DNA of 52,418 bases from a virus: the IMG/VR virus record IMGVR_UViG_3300029319_009278, positions 1 through 52,418 of that record, one strand, 5' to 3'. Positions 31,801-39,614 of the stretch are shown one piece after another. Numbering within the stretch: position 1 is the first letter of the stretch; each line of letters starts with the position of its first letter. The translations under genes and the position numbers were made by a program. The notes beneath the pieces are model-generated. The model saw only the letters and a list, made by a program, of their open reading frames with translations. It did not search any database and was not told the origin of the DNA.

Positions 31801-34661
31801 TTTAATATTTTTTCATTTGAAAGCGTTAAGGCAGCATACTTGGTGTCACCCTCTTTTAGAGATTCTCCATATGAATCAACAACAGCTTGATTCTGGAGGT
31901 CTTCTTCTGACAAGTCTTCCAAGCTTTCAGGTCTTCTTCTTTTTGCCATTTCAAGAACAAGAGATGAGGTGTCGCTAGATGCGGATCCGTTCAATAAAGA
32001 ATACATCTCTCTAGCCATCAATATATCCGATGCATCTTTGTTAAATTGTCTAACCTCACTGATGTTTGGGTCTCTTTTAATATTTGTTTTTTCGCCATTT
32101 AAGGCAACAAAATCCATATATTCAAATCCTGCCTCTTTGGCAACACTTAACATATCTATGTCACCCCTAGCATCGACCAGAGCGTTCACTTGAACTAGTC
32201 CGTAAGTTGAGGAGTCTTTTGTTTTTTGCGCCTGAACTTTATCCATTTCTTCTTCTGGTTGTTCTGGCGAGCACCCAAGGGCCGCCTTGACAACGTCTTT
32301 GAAAACAGATAAAATCATTTGTTTTGCAAAATCAATTATAAGCTGTTCAAGTTGTTTTCTCCAAGCAGAAAAGAATCCAGTTTTGGAGGGAGTCCTGTCG
32401 AAACTAATGGAAAATCTTGGACGTAAACCCTTTCTTACAAGAGCCTTAACGCCAGGAGGAACTTGATTTGGGTCTAGAACTGCTTTTTGAACGTAGCCGC
32501 CGATCAAGTCCATTGCACACGCCAACTCTCTATTTATTTGTATTTCAATTTCCCTTCTTATAAGATTAGGATTTTGGACATAACGCTCGTAATTTGTTAT
32601 TTGTAGCCTAGTCTGTTCATCTTTTATAAGCTGCTGTTTGGCTAGGTATACTGCTCTACGAATAGCACCTTCATAGTCAACCTTTCCTCCTCCATAAAAA
32701 CCAGCGAATAAATAGAGTTCACTTGCTATCGTGGCTAGGTAAGTATCACAGTCACCGGCTGCCGCTCGGATCTGTACATTAAGCTCCTTTAGGCTTGGCA
32801 GCATTCTCTCTGCTACACTTTTTTGAATCTGCGTAGGTGTTTGAAATGTTTTTTCTTTCTGACTAGCGGCTTGACGTCTTTTCTTTTCTGAAGCGGCTGA
32901 CGGATAGTATGTCGGCGCAGGCACAGTGTATTCCTGTATCATCTCCACCCATGGGGGCCACTTGTCTTCCGACATATTAAAATGTTTTGCTATCTCTTTC
33001 GAATAATAGACATACATTAAAGTCGTAGGGCTTGTTTTTTCAAATACCCCAGAATATCCTAAGTTATATGCCTGCTGATCTATGGTACCATTTAATGCAA
33101 CATGCCCAACTGTTATAAGATTTTCCGGGAAGTCGATATTTGTCTGGGTTGGTTTAGGATTAATACATATCTCAATCGGAAGATCGTTAATTGTTCCTGG
33201 GGCAGGTTGCTCGCTTGCTCTTAAGACTGCCAAAAGCTCATCCAGTGTTTCTCCTCTAAACTTTTGTAGTTGCAAAATTTCTTCTTCAATGTTATAATAG
33301 GGCTTGAAGTCTTCGGGGACAACGGCTTCGCTTTCTAGTGTGTCTTTTAACGCTTTTAATACATATTCAGAGTCTCTTATCTGGTCTCTTAGTTTGCCAA
33401 CTGTCCATGGGACTCTGAAGGTTTTTTGAGCATCGCTAATTAATCGGTCAAAAAAAGCAGGAGGAAAATTGTTACCGGAGGAAAATCTTACCTCCGGCTT
33501 TATTTCAAACATTTTATTAAAATCTTCCTGCGGTATTTTTATTGCTAAAAGCCAAGGTGCTGTACCAGCAGGTGGATTTGGTCTAGTGGAGTCACCATAA
33601 AAAGATTCTATGGTTATGTCTCCGTTAATTCGTTGCCATGTACCCAGCCATTCAGCCGAATTTTGCTTGAAGGATATTGAATCGACATCTTTGACATCGA
33701 CAGGGTCCCTCCCTACTGCTCTTACAAACCCTTCGCCCAGTAGAAGTCTCTTAATTGCTTCAAAATTACCTCGGCGAAGGGGGTTATCACGAACTAAACC
33801 TAGATCATAAAAAGTAGGATTTGTCTGTGAAGTTCTTATGGCAGCTATATATTCATTAGAATTGGGGTTGTAATATGTTACAATAGCTAATAGTTTTTTC
33901 CCTCTATGATCAGTGTAATTGGTAACAAAAGGGCTATTAGGTCCAACGTTTTTTGTCCAATCATCGTAATCTAATGTGCCTTCAACGGTTGCCGGAATCG
34001 CAGACTCAAAAGGTTGAGATGGGCTTTTGTTTCTATCTCGCAACACATAAAAGTCCGAAGATATTACGGCTTCCTCTTCCATCTTAACAGTTTCTAACAA
34101 CATGCGTATTTTTTCTCTACTCATGACTGGAAGAACTGCTGGTAGCTGTGATATTTTCTCCCTTAGATCTGGATTTGTCGTCGTTATTGAATCTTGGTTT
34201 TCTGGTCGGCGAGATTCGGGAGTTGTGACTGTAAGGACTTTCTCGATGCCCGGTGTATTCGCTATTTCTCCTAAAGCTGTAGTTGCTTCTTCGTCGCTCA
34301 AGGGGACTAATTGATTTTCTCTATAGTCCACGCCTTGATGTTGTCCCACGTAGATTTCATCGACTTTTGCATTTTGAGGATAACATGCCACATAAGCATA
34401 GGCATCCGCAACAGTGAATCTAATATCTGTTACGTCTCCTAGTGTTCCTCTCATTCTGCGTCGGCGCTCGGAAAGTTCTCCAATTGCGGCAAGGTCAGAC
34501 CCTACTGTTGGAAATTTCCCTGTTGTTAGAAACCCCATGTGAACAGCTTCCAAGACCTGTTGGTTTCTTGGGTGTTCGAAGTCATAATCATCTAATAAGA
34601 GATCAAATTTAGTTCTATAATTCGGATTGGGTATATTTTTTTGTCGGGTGGATAATGGCAT
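28863..34661 (-). CDS. Very large baseplate-region protein, unrecognised (1932 residues)
   Basis: I do not recognise a family. It sits between the spike-like gene and gp25, inside the baseplate block, so it is probably a baseplate or hub-associated protein. Helix-rich stretches occur at about 600-760, 955-981 (a Leu/Glu-rich helix) and 1650-1685 (a coiled-coil-like segment, ending SEAERLDQGVSL). Between these are beta-rich and Asn/Pro-rich regions. Cysteines are sparse. No transmembrane helix or repeat array typical of a tape measure was seen, although its length would allow one. The upstream gap is one base and no clear ribosome site is visible, so it may be coupled to the previous gene. Confidence 0.78.
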   Translation of the reverse strand: MPLSTRQKNIPNPNYRTKFDLLLDDYDFEHPRNQQVLEAVHMGFLTTGKFPTVGSDLAAIGELSERRRRMRGTLGDVTDIRFTVADAYAYVACYPQNAKVDEIYVGQHQGVDYRENQLVPLSDEEATTALGEIANTPGIEKVLTVTTPESRRPENQDSITTTNPDLREKISQLPAVLPVMSREKIRMLLETVKMEEEAVISSDFYVLRDRNKSPSQPFESAIPATVEGTLDYDDWTKNVGPNSPFVTNYTDHRGKKLLAIVTYYNPNSNEYIAAIRTSQTNPTFYDLGLVRDNPLRRGNFEAIKRLLLGEGFVRAVGRDPVDVKDVDSISFKQNSAEWLGTWQRINGDITIESFYGDSTRPNPPAGTAPWLLAIKIPQEDFNKMFEIKPEVRFSSGNNFPPAFFDRLISDAQKTFRVPWTVGKLRDQIRDSEYVLKALKDTLESEAVVPEDFKPYYNIEEEILQLQKFRGETLDELLAVLRASEQPAPGTINDLPIEICINPKPTQTNIDFPENLITVGHVALNGTIDQQAYNLGYSGVFEKTSPTTLMYVYYSKEIAKHFNMSEDKWPPWVEMIQEYTVPAPTYYPSAASEKKRRQAASQKEKTFQTPTQIQKSVAERMLPSLKELNVQIRAAAGDCDTYLATIASELYLFAGFYGGGKVDYEGAIRRAVYLAKQQLIKDEQTRLQITNYERYVQNPNLIRREIEIQINRELACAMDLIGGYVQKAVLDPNQVPPGVKALVRKGLRPRFSISFDRTPSKTGFFSAWRKQLEQLIIDFAKQMILSVFKDVVKAALGCSPEQPEEEMDKVQAQKTKDSSTYGLVQVNALVDARGDIDMLSVAKEAGFEYMDFVALNGEKTNIKRDPNISEVRQFNKDASDILMAREMYSLLNGSASSDTSSLVLEMAKRRRPESLEDLSEEDLQNQAVVDSYGESLKEGDTKYAALTLSNEKILKYFSMLGDLLGNLENLLEELDPEDAYCEVKDPVVPGTLSGVDIGITNQQLVAQIDQQIEAKKNMILSLCELNNSLGFPNAQLQMNSFLEAFDSPEWYTNFLDSIAAFTNQANKAIADAMKQQMAGTPQPVRQEPTLEETKIYAHYGDDSWERGGLGSRLYLPECQTSAGGSLKWRIGDDVAGYIELQLSRVGTRVKSEYSYYRPENEITDPISRRKIADAFAVRDNRVSKYRRNMIPGGGQALTDGWLLIEPGTPGSPPTKERDVPNNWNWLHNDTIGIPYGAFEQNSSQYKTVPTTTMVAKINKNLLLASKVAFGPNQGERDSAIVNTHSTPETKNTMRWIRRISNQYFDIARSIASFYASDIGSRRFGKFSEVINAPAFLANNDPCIVTQEQQIAAAALDGIQQRVINFLLNVGPMFVVYVGWLTPDVYSSVESYLIGKVKDDLQQKGMFELYFQSVSQIEKTMSKPVGSTIVDFNFEDVPPGEKLDYVIGQILLVLLNRVGRQTEYRGAAQNLADIREYVLDTQNLSQYFLKGTYTYNIYSPDAPAWRRGQTLPPRNDNNQPDARVPRELGDSVSNSISNLQLENSLLDHRILDVIEANAPANMTWMAYIPMYQIMAMQIMYMDQAIDLTDKYPQFKFYAGRRVAFADDALLEAINPAHIGRFSYQYQDFPVMFNGVEYYSEESVRAQISRLRTVNRLLRQAEEIKDSLRSEVARAAALVSEAERLDQGVSLNGFINGNMRPRFIQKYVDAFQASISDPGGMTQEDYRTGDSLHRTRLGADAGETLDRQKEYLVKDYLSFFEKIPKPGTGFYMGDEDLNTLLGYRGDAPADRPGPNGSLLGGEILTAVGDSNRFSTTVTGRTSAQVEDNIIQAGNILRSLIIDTNDVTFQKLFIKYRRIVELTQDYDRTQIRSGVKAPFQDPVPAREISALIIGADTNFSLPIRPATLSSLIDQMTEFLSNREAESATASPYDGPV

Positions 34662-34662
34662 T

Positions 34663-35601
34663 TTAATTTGTGGTATTAAACAGACTGTTTATGTAACCCT
34701 CTCCGATCGGTTTCGTATAATTTACTTTCAAAAGAGCAGAATTCTTTGTAGATACAACACAATTAGATAATATCTTTACAAGCTCCGGGGCTTTTTTTAC
34801 GCAAAAAGTAGCCAAATCAGGCGACGGAGTAACAGGGGCAGCCGGACCAGTTGCAACATGAGTGTGCGTCGATAAAGCTAAAAAGAGTTGTGATTGTACT
34901 TTAATCATTTCCTGTATTTGTCCGTTTATATCTTCTACTTGATCGATTAGGTCTTCGATGCACCTAGAAAGATTACCCCCCTTGACCAACGGTTGCAAGT
35001 CTTTATCATCATTTCCAGCAATCAAATCTATCCCAGAAACAACCGTGGATTCAACTCCTTGTGAATTGTAAGTATCAGTTCCCGTAATAAGTTTGATACC
35101 CTCACGAGCAATTAATCTAACACCGTCTGCTTTAATAGCGATTCCAGACCTTGCTTTAGGCGAACCAACATATCCGTCTGTTAAGTTAAAACTTTTGTCT
35201 ATATCTGTTCTTTGACTAATATAAACTCTAGCTGCGTCTAAAGAAGTGTTTTTATTTGTGTATACAGGCCCACCTGTTTCGGGATCTATTTCTCTCGCTA
35301 GCATCCCACTTAAACCAGCGACTATATCTATAGCGCCACAATGCGTGTTACCAGCCCCGCCATATCCCGTGTCAAGAGAACCTGGGCGGTCACGTCCCAT
35401 TATTATAAACGCATTGGTGTCAGTCGAAACAACTTTTTCCTGCTCCGCTTTATTAAAGGAAGGAACAGCTTCCATGATATAACTGTTGTTAAGTCCTTCG
35501 GTTCCTTTCTTTCTCTCTGGCTTATCGTTTACAATAGGAGTGGATGAGGTTACTTTACTGCTCCCCATTGGTCCTGTATTGCTTGAAGGAATTTTTACCA
35601 T
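34663..35601 (-). CDS. Putative tail-spike / baseplate tip protein with HxH motif
   Basis: 312 residues. The centre has repeating beta-helix-like strands (about 150-196: SGIAIKADGVRLIAREGIK, then LITGTDT and GIDLIAG), like the triple-stranded spike of gp5/VgrG proteins. Residues 245-249 read THTHV, with H246 and H248. An HxH motif of this sort (S/T-H-x-H) binds an iron ion at the tip of P2 gpV-type spikes. A helical stretch (about 215-240) precedes it. It follows the gp5-like hub gene by 13 bases, fitting a separate spike that completes the hub. It may puncture the outer membrane on contraction. Similarity is by pattern, not search. Confidence 0.7.
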   Translation of the reverse strand: MVKIPSSNTGPMGSSKVTSSTPIVNDKPERKKGTEGLNNSYIMEAVPSFNKAEQEKVVSTDTNAFIIMGRDRPGSLDTGYGGAGNTHCGAIDIVAGLSGMLAREIDPETGGPVYTNKNTSLDAARVYISQRTDIDKSFNLTDGYVGSPKARSGIAIKADGVRLIAREGIKLITGTDTYNSQGVESTVVSGIDLIAGNDDKDLQPLVKGGNLSRCIEDLIDQVEDINGQIQEMIKVQSQLFLALSTHTHVATGPAAPVTPSPDLATFCVKKAPELVKILSNCVVSTKNSALLKVNYTKPIGEGYINSLFNTTN

Positions 35602-35614
35602 TTAAATAAATCTC

Positions 35615-37828
35615 TTAAACTTTCGGATAGATTATCAATCTTTTTTTGGTTTTCTTGGGATTCTTTTTTGATACTGGTACCTCAACTGTCTCTCTAAACT
35701 TAAGAGATTTTGCACGGGGACCTGTACCTCTAATTATCTTGTCTAGGTCTCTAACTTTTTTTCCAAACATTTCTTGAAAATGAGGTCTGTCTATGGGACT
35801 TTTAAAATAAAATCCCCAAAAGAATCCGAAACTTTGCCCTATTCTTCCTATGGTCTGCCATCTTTCCTCTGGGTATTTACTATCATACCCTGTTTGGGCT
35901 TTTACGCTTTTAAACCTGCCTGGTATTTTCGTTCCATTTTTTCTTCTTAATGGCTCTTTGTAGTGCTTCATTGAACTTCCTTTATGCCATACCTCAACAA
36001 CATCAAAGGCTAACCCAAAGTTATGAGCACTTCGACCACCACGAGCATTTGACACTGTCTTTCCGGGAAGCTTACCTGCATCATTGGGTATTGTTCTACC
36101 TTTAGCATAAATTTTATTTTGTTCTGCATAGCTTCGATATCCAGATACAACCCTCAAATAGATACCTTTAGACTCACACGCCTTTATGAAGTCATATGTT
36201 TTTGCACGCAGTTTAGGATGCAAAGTAGCAATCCTTCCATCCGTGGTTGGGAAATCCCACGTTCTTTGAGTTCTATCAAGTTCTTCTATATTTTTTCTGT
36301 ACTCTTTTAAGTTCGCTGATGCAAACTCATCTAGTGTGTAAATTTGCGTACAGTCCATTCCTTTGTTCGGCGGAGTTGCGGATGTCTTATTTTGTCCGTA
36401 TCCTACTCGATTTTTGTTTTGATGGGCTAGTGCTCGTTTTAAAGCTTTTCTTGCATTTTCGTTATGCTTGGCTTCTGATGTGGCTCCAATCCCAGCCAAA
36501 AATCCTGTGGGCGAGACACGCCCAGAAATAGCAGATTTTGCCAAATCTGCCGCTGCGCCGAGAGGGTTATCAACTACCTCAATCGCTGCACCCAGTGTTT
36601 CTGCTGATCCTCCTTGACTTTTGAGCGCCGATATAGCCAAATCTTTTGCCTTATCTTTTGCTAATTGTCTTAATCTACCACCACCACGAATAGTTAAAGC
36701 AAGGTCAACCAAAAACTGTTCTGAAGAAAATGTTGCCGGTTCGCTTGGGAAATAAAGTCCTTCTCCAGCTTTCTTGTAAGCGGTTGGTTCGGGAACTGGT
36801 TGTCCTAACATTTTAGCAAGTTTGGCATTTTCCTCGTCTTCTTTTATGCCTTCAATAAGACGCTTTACAGCTTCAGGGTCACTGCCAGCCCCGGCAAGGG
36901 CGGCCAGTTCACCCAATGGTTGAGTTGCAGGATCTATACCTGCGGATCGAAATACAGCGACCCATTCCTCTACGGTTGTCCTATCTTCGGCTCGCTGCGG
37001 GCGAGCAAGTGGACTTCTTTGGTAACTAATAATTTCGTCTATATTGTTCTGATAAGTGGCCCACTGAGCGCCGATACTTGCTTGTTCTTCTGCTGTCACT
37101 GGTCCAATAGCAGGTGTGTAATGGGGAGAGTTTAACTTTCTAGGGTTACGAGGAGAAACAGTAAGAGTAGACGAGGGAGTTGGAGCAATAGGTTGCCCTT
37201 TCGGAGGTTTTGATTTGTCATTCGAGTTTCTTTGGTCAGGGCACATCTTTAATAGTTCTCCCGTTCCATCTAATAAATTTCCAGCAAATGCAGTCCTCTC
37301 AAATATGGGTCCTGCAAGACCAGGCGGGTTTATATGAACTACTGATTTTAGTATTCCGTTGCCGTAAATTTCTCCTAAACTTTTTGGGTCACTAAACGCC
37401 AATTTAACTATTGACCCTTCTAAAGGAATTTTTCCCCCTATATCGTCCAAGGACCATGCATAAAACTCCGGATACATGTTTATCAATGCTACATCAGAAG
37501 TAGATCGTGGGGCCGGCAAGTGTCCGTGAATAATGGGTATTCTTGCTCGAACCACCACAGCCGGCTCAAGGGTGAAACCTCCTGAATTCATCTGGTTGGA
37601 TGCCGCTTTTTCTTTTCCGACAACGGACAAGACGACGCCATAAAATTCAGTTATGCTCTCAACTTCGTTTCGAGGCTTATATTTTTCAAACCTCATCAAT
37701 TGGAGGTCTGCTAGAGGGTCATCTTTTCCTGCCGAGAAACCCGTTTCAAGTTTTACTGCTTCTGTTTTGGGAGTACTGAATGGTGCAACCATATCATCCA
37801 ATAAGTCAGCCTGATTTGGTTTTACCAT
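35615..37828 (-). CDS. gp5-like baseplate hub protein with C-terminal M15 peptidase domain
   Basis: 737 residues. The N-terminal part (about 50-175) resembles the OB-fold of gp5-type hubs (IGGKIPLEGSIVKLAFSDPK). A Pro-rich and helical linker follows. From about 515 to 700 is a VanY/L,D-endopeptidase-like M15 domain: VVSGYRSYAEQNKIYAKG, the zinc motif SAHNFGLAFD (H602, D609) and RPHF (H683). M15 enzymes cut peptidoglycan stem or cross-link peptides, so this domain replaces the T4 gp5 lysozyme as the wall-opening tool at the tail tip. The ATG overlaps the preceding stop as TAATG. Confidence 0.88.
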   Translation of the reverse strand: MVKPNQADLLDDMVAPFSTPKTEAVKLETGFSAGKDDPLADLQLMRFEKYKPRNEVESITEFYGVVLSVVGKEKAASNQMNSGGFTLEPAVVVRARIPIIHGHLPAPRSTSDVALINMYPEFYAWSLDDIGGKIPLEGSIVKLAFSDPKSLGEIYGNGILKSVVHINPPGLAGPIFERTAFAGNLLDGTGELLKMCPDQRNSNDKSKPPKGQPIAPTPSSTLTVSPRNPRKLNSPHYTPAIGPVTAEEQASIGAQWATYQNNIDEIISYQRSPLARPQRAEDRTTVEEWVAVFRSAGIDPATQPLGELAALAGAGSDPEAVKRLIEGIKEDEENAKLAKMLGQPVPEPTAYKKAGEGLYFPSEPATFSSEQFLVDLALTIRGGGRLRQLAKDKAKDLAISALKSQGGSAETLGAAIEVVDNPLGAAADLAKSAISGRVSPTGFLAGIGATSEAKHNENARKALKRALAHQNKNRVGYGQNKTSATPPNKGMDCTQIYTLDEFASANLKEYRKNIEELDRTQRTWDFPTTDGRIATLHPKLRAKTYDFIKACESKGIYLRVVSGYRSYAEQNKIYAKGRTIPNDAGKLPGKTVSNARGGRSAHNFGLAFDVVEVWHKGSSMKHYKEPLRRKNGTKIPGRFKSVKAQTGYDSKYPEERWQTIGRIGQSFGFFWGFYFKSPIDRPHFQEMFGKKVRDLDKIIRGTGPRAKSLKFRETVEVPVSKKNPKKTKKRLIIYPKV

Positions 37829-38121
37829 TATTTATCGTCCTTGATTATTTGAAACAGTTCCTCCTTATCTCTATCCGACAAAGCCATATCAGGTTTTTCT
37901 GACTCTCTCTTATGAATAAGGGAAGCTAGTTTAACCAACTGTTCATTGCTTCTTTGGAGTGTTTCAACAAATTTAGCGGCAACAGGTCCAGAATCTGCGT
38001 ACCTGTCCTTCGAAACACACAAATACTCTTGAAGCTCATGCAACAACACTTCCGTCGTCTGACGGTCGTTTTCAATATTTTTGAGTGCTTTATCTAAAAG
38101 ATCATCAAGACGAATGCTCAT
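37828..38121 (-). CDS. Small acidic helical protein, unknown function
   Basis: 97 residues from ATG 38121 (MSIRLDDLLDKALKN). The longer frame begins at a TTG four codons upstream that overlaps the ribosome site, so ATG 38121 with GGAGG 5 bases away is preferred. The sequence is nearly all helical with heptad-like Leu spacing and no cysteine pair. It lies between the gp55-type sigma gene and the hub gene and overlaps the hub start by one base. Its place and size fit a small regulator or terminase-small-subunit-like protein, but I see no decisive motif. Confidence 0.75.
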   Translation of the reverse strand: MSIRLDDLLDKALKNIENDRQTTEVLLHELQEYLCVSKDRYADSGPVAAKFVETLQRSNEQLVKLASLIHKRESEKPDMALSDRDKEELFQIIKDDK

Positions 38122-38126
38122 TCTAG

Positions 38127-38131
38127 CCTCC
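38127..38131 (-). promoter_or_regulatory. Shine-Dalgarno site deciding the start of the 97-residue gene
   Basis: GGAGG on the minus strand, 5 bases from ATG 38121. The TTG alternative at 38133 would overlap it, so the ATG start is favoured. Confidence 0.75.
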
Positions 38132-38160
38132 AAAAAAGTTTTACTATATTAAATAGGACG

Positions 38161-38850
38161 CTAGTGAATTTCTCCATTATCCCATTTTTGTTTGAAGGTT
38201 CTATATCGAGCACGCATCTTATTTAAACAACTCACGATCTGTTTAGTATTTAATCCTGTTATTTCTCGAAGATAAAAGTATATTGCTTTCTTGTTGAAAA
38301 TTTCTATTTTTTCAATATCATTCATCAAAAGCAAAACAGCATCCAAAACTTTTTGTTCGTTTTCTTTTAGCTTGAGTGATTTCCAGTTATTTACCTCTGA
38401 TAATAAAAGTTTCCAAAATTGTTTTTCTGCTTGCTCATCCAAAAAGTCTTTTTGATTTTCATGGGAGAGCGACTCAATCTCCCTAATCATACTATCGTAC
38501 TCTACTTCTCTTCTAACTTTTTGAGACTGTTTTTTAGCCTTGTGGGTAAACCAATTTTTAGTTACCACAGAAAAGTACGAAAAAGCCTTTGTGCCTTGAT
38601 TCGGATTAAACTTACTTAATATCGTAGTCAACCAAATCTTGCAATCATCCTTAAGATAGTCGATGTTCGGAAGGTTGGTAAATTTATATGTATAAACAAT
38701 TTTATCTACCATCTCGTTAAAGGCTGGCTGTATGTGCTCCTGATATAGGTCTGTTCTAATTTGTTGATTATCTGTGTTACAGTAAGCTACTATCGCTGCT
38801 TCTGTGTCCGATGTGAAATAATGCTTTCCTTTTTTAGCTCTTCTAGCCAT
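38161..38850 (-). CDS. gp55: T4 gp55-type late sigma factor
   Basis: 229 residues from ATG 38850 (MARRAKKGKHYFTSDTEAAI). It resembles gp55 of T4-like phages: a short sigma2-like core with NPNQGTKAFSYFSVVTKNWF, the conserved block around the -10-binding helix, and a C-terminal helical tail ending in a basic segment. gp55 directs host RNA polymerase to late promoters with a TATAAATA-type -10 element and no -35. The frame extends upstream to ATG 38886, but GAGGAGG at 38857-38863 sits 6 bases from ATG 38850 and decides the start. It overlaps the membrane-protein gene by 8 bases. Presence of gp55 implies gp33 and sliding-clamp partners elsewhere. Confidence 0.85.
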   Translation of the reverse strand: MARRAKKGKHYFTSDTEAAIVAYCNTDNQQIRTDLYQEHIQPAFNEMVDKIVYTYKFTNLPNIDYLKDDCKIWLTTILSKFNPNQGTKAFSYFSVVTKNWFTHKAKKQSQKVRREVEYDSMIREIESLSHENQKDFLDEQAEKQFWKLLLSEVNNWKSLKLKENEQKVLDAVLLLMNDIEKIEIFNKKAIYFYLREITGLNTKQIVSCLNKMRARYRTFKQKWDNGEIH

Positions 38851-39151
38851 CTTCTGCCTCCTCTTCGACAGGGAGGACTTGTTCATCGTCTATGTCAAAA
38901 AGATCTTTATAAACTTGGACCTCTTCCTTTATGTCTTTGGTGTGTCTAATCAAACCCTCAAGCGTAGAGTCTCCATAAAAGACGGGCAACTCATACACTG
39001 AAGTTAGGTGTTCCTCGTATTCTTGCATCGCCGAGAAAAAATAGTTTGTAGTGTTTGATATCTTATTGAACCTTATCAAAAGCTCCCTAATGTACCAAAC
39101 AAAAAACAAATTCACAAGGATGCTCCCTGTTAGTAAAAAGTACCAAATCAT
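38843..39151 (-). CDS. Small single-pass membrane protein, unknown function
   Basis: 102 residues. Residues 2-20 (IWYFLLTGSILVNLFFVWY) form one membrane helix with Arg following, so the acidic remainder is probably cytoplasmic. The segment VYELPVFYGDSTLEGLIRH is a pattern I associate with small proteins next to gp55 in T4-like marine phages. The end is strongly acidic (EEEAEDG). Its start overlaps the upstream zinc-ribbon gene as ATGA, and its end overlaps gp55 by 8 bases. Function unknown. Confidence 0.8.
   Translation of the reverse strand: MIWYFLLTGSILVNLFFVWYIRELLIRFNKISNTTNYFFSAMQEYEEHLTSVYELPVFYGDSTLEGLIRHTKDIKEEVQVYKDLFDIDDEQVLPVEEEAEDG
38857..38863 (-). promoter_or_regulatory. Shine-Dalgarno site deciding the gp55 start
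   Basis: GAGGAGG on the minus strand, 6 bases from ATG 38850. No comparable site precedes the longer start at 38886. Confidence 0.8.
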
Positions 39152-39408
39152 TTCTTAGTCCTTTTTTTGTATTTGTTTTTTTCTTTCTTAATCTCTTCTT
39201 TTGCTTCTTTGATGCTATCGTTGACAACTTTGCCAGTTTTTTGTTTTGAGTCAGTCTTCTTCTTCGTAACAATTTTTATTGGATTATTGTATGTCCTAGA
39301 AGGATTTTTAGCTTTACAAAGAATGCACTCTTTTAACTTATCTTTGTAAGAATGCCTGGCGTCAAAGTTTTCTTTGCACTCGGTGCAAAAGTAAGAGTAG
39401 AGACCCAC
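39148..39408 (-). CDS. Small zinc-ribbon protein (FmdB-like N-terminus)
   Basis: 86 residues with a GTG start (reads VGLYSYFCTECKENFDARHS). Two CxxC pairs, CTEC and CILC, about 20 residues apart form a zinc ribbon like the FmdB/'putative regulatory' family. The second half is lysine-rich (KKKTDSKQKTG onward), so nucleic-acid contact is likely. GAGG lies about 7 bases before the GTG. Its start overlaps the stop of the 68-residue gene (TAGTG). It may be a transcription or polymerase-associated factor in the late regulatory region; not proven. Confidence 0.8.
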   Translation of the reverse strand: MGLYSYFCTECKENFDARHSYKDKLKECILCKAKNPSRTYNNPIKIVTKKKTDSKQKTGKVVNDSIKEAKEEIKKEKNKYKKRTKK

Positions 39409-39614
39409 TACTCAACCTCGAACTTTGGTGTTTCTGTGTTAAACGAAAACGTTGGCGGATTTGATACAAAAATCTCCTCGTTTTCAACACGAAGATTCCA
39501 ATCCGCTAGTAGTTCTGTAATGTCTGTCTCTTCAGCCAAACATTTTTGCAATGTCATAAGAAGTGTCCCAATCGCTTGTTGGGAAAGTTTCAATCCAGTT
39601 TGTTCGTTAGTCAT
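39408..39614 (-). CDS. Small conserved phage protein, unknown function
   Basis: 68 residues (MTNEQTGLKLSQQAIGTLLM start). The pattern 'LxQxAxxxLxxxLQKCL...TDITELLADWxLxVE' then VSNPPTF recalls a small family common in T4-like marine phages, by memory. One helical half and one strand-rich half, no metal motif. It overlaps the sugar-cassette HAD gene by 8 bases at its start and the zinc-ribbon gene at its end, so it is the junction gene between the two modules. Confidence 0.78.
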   Translation of the reverse strand: MTNEQTGLKLSQQAIGTLLMTLQKCLAEETDITELLADWNLRVENEEIFVSNPPTFSFNTETPKFEVE

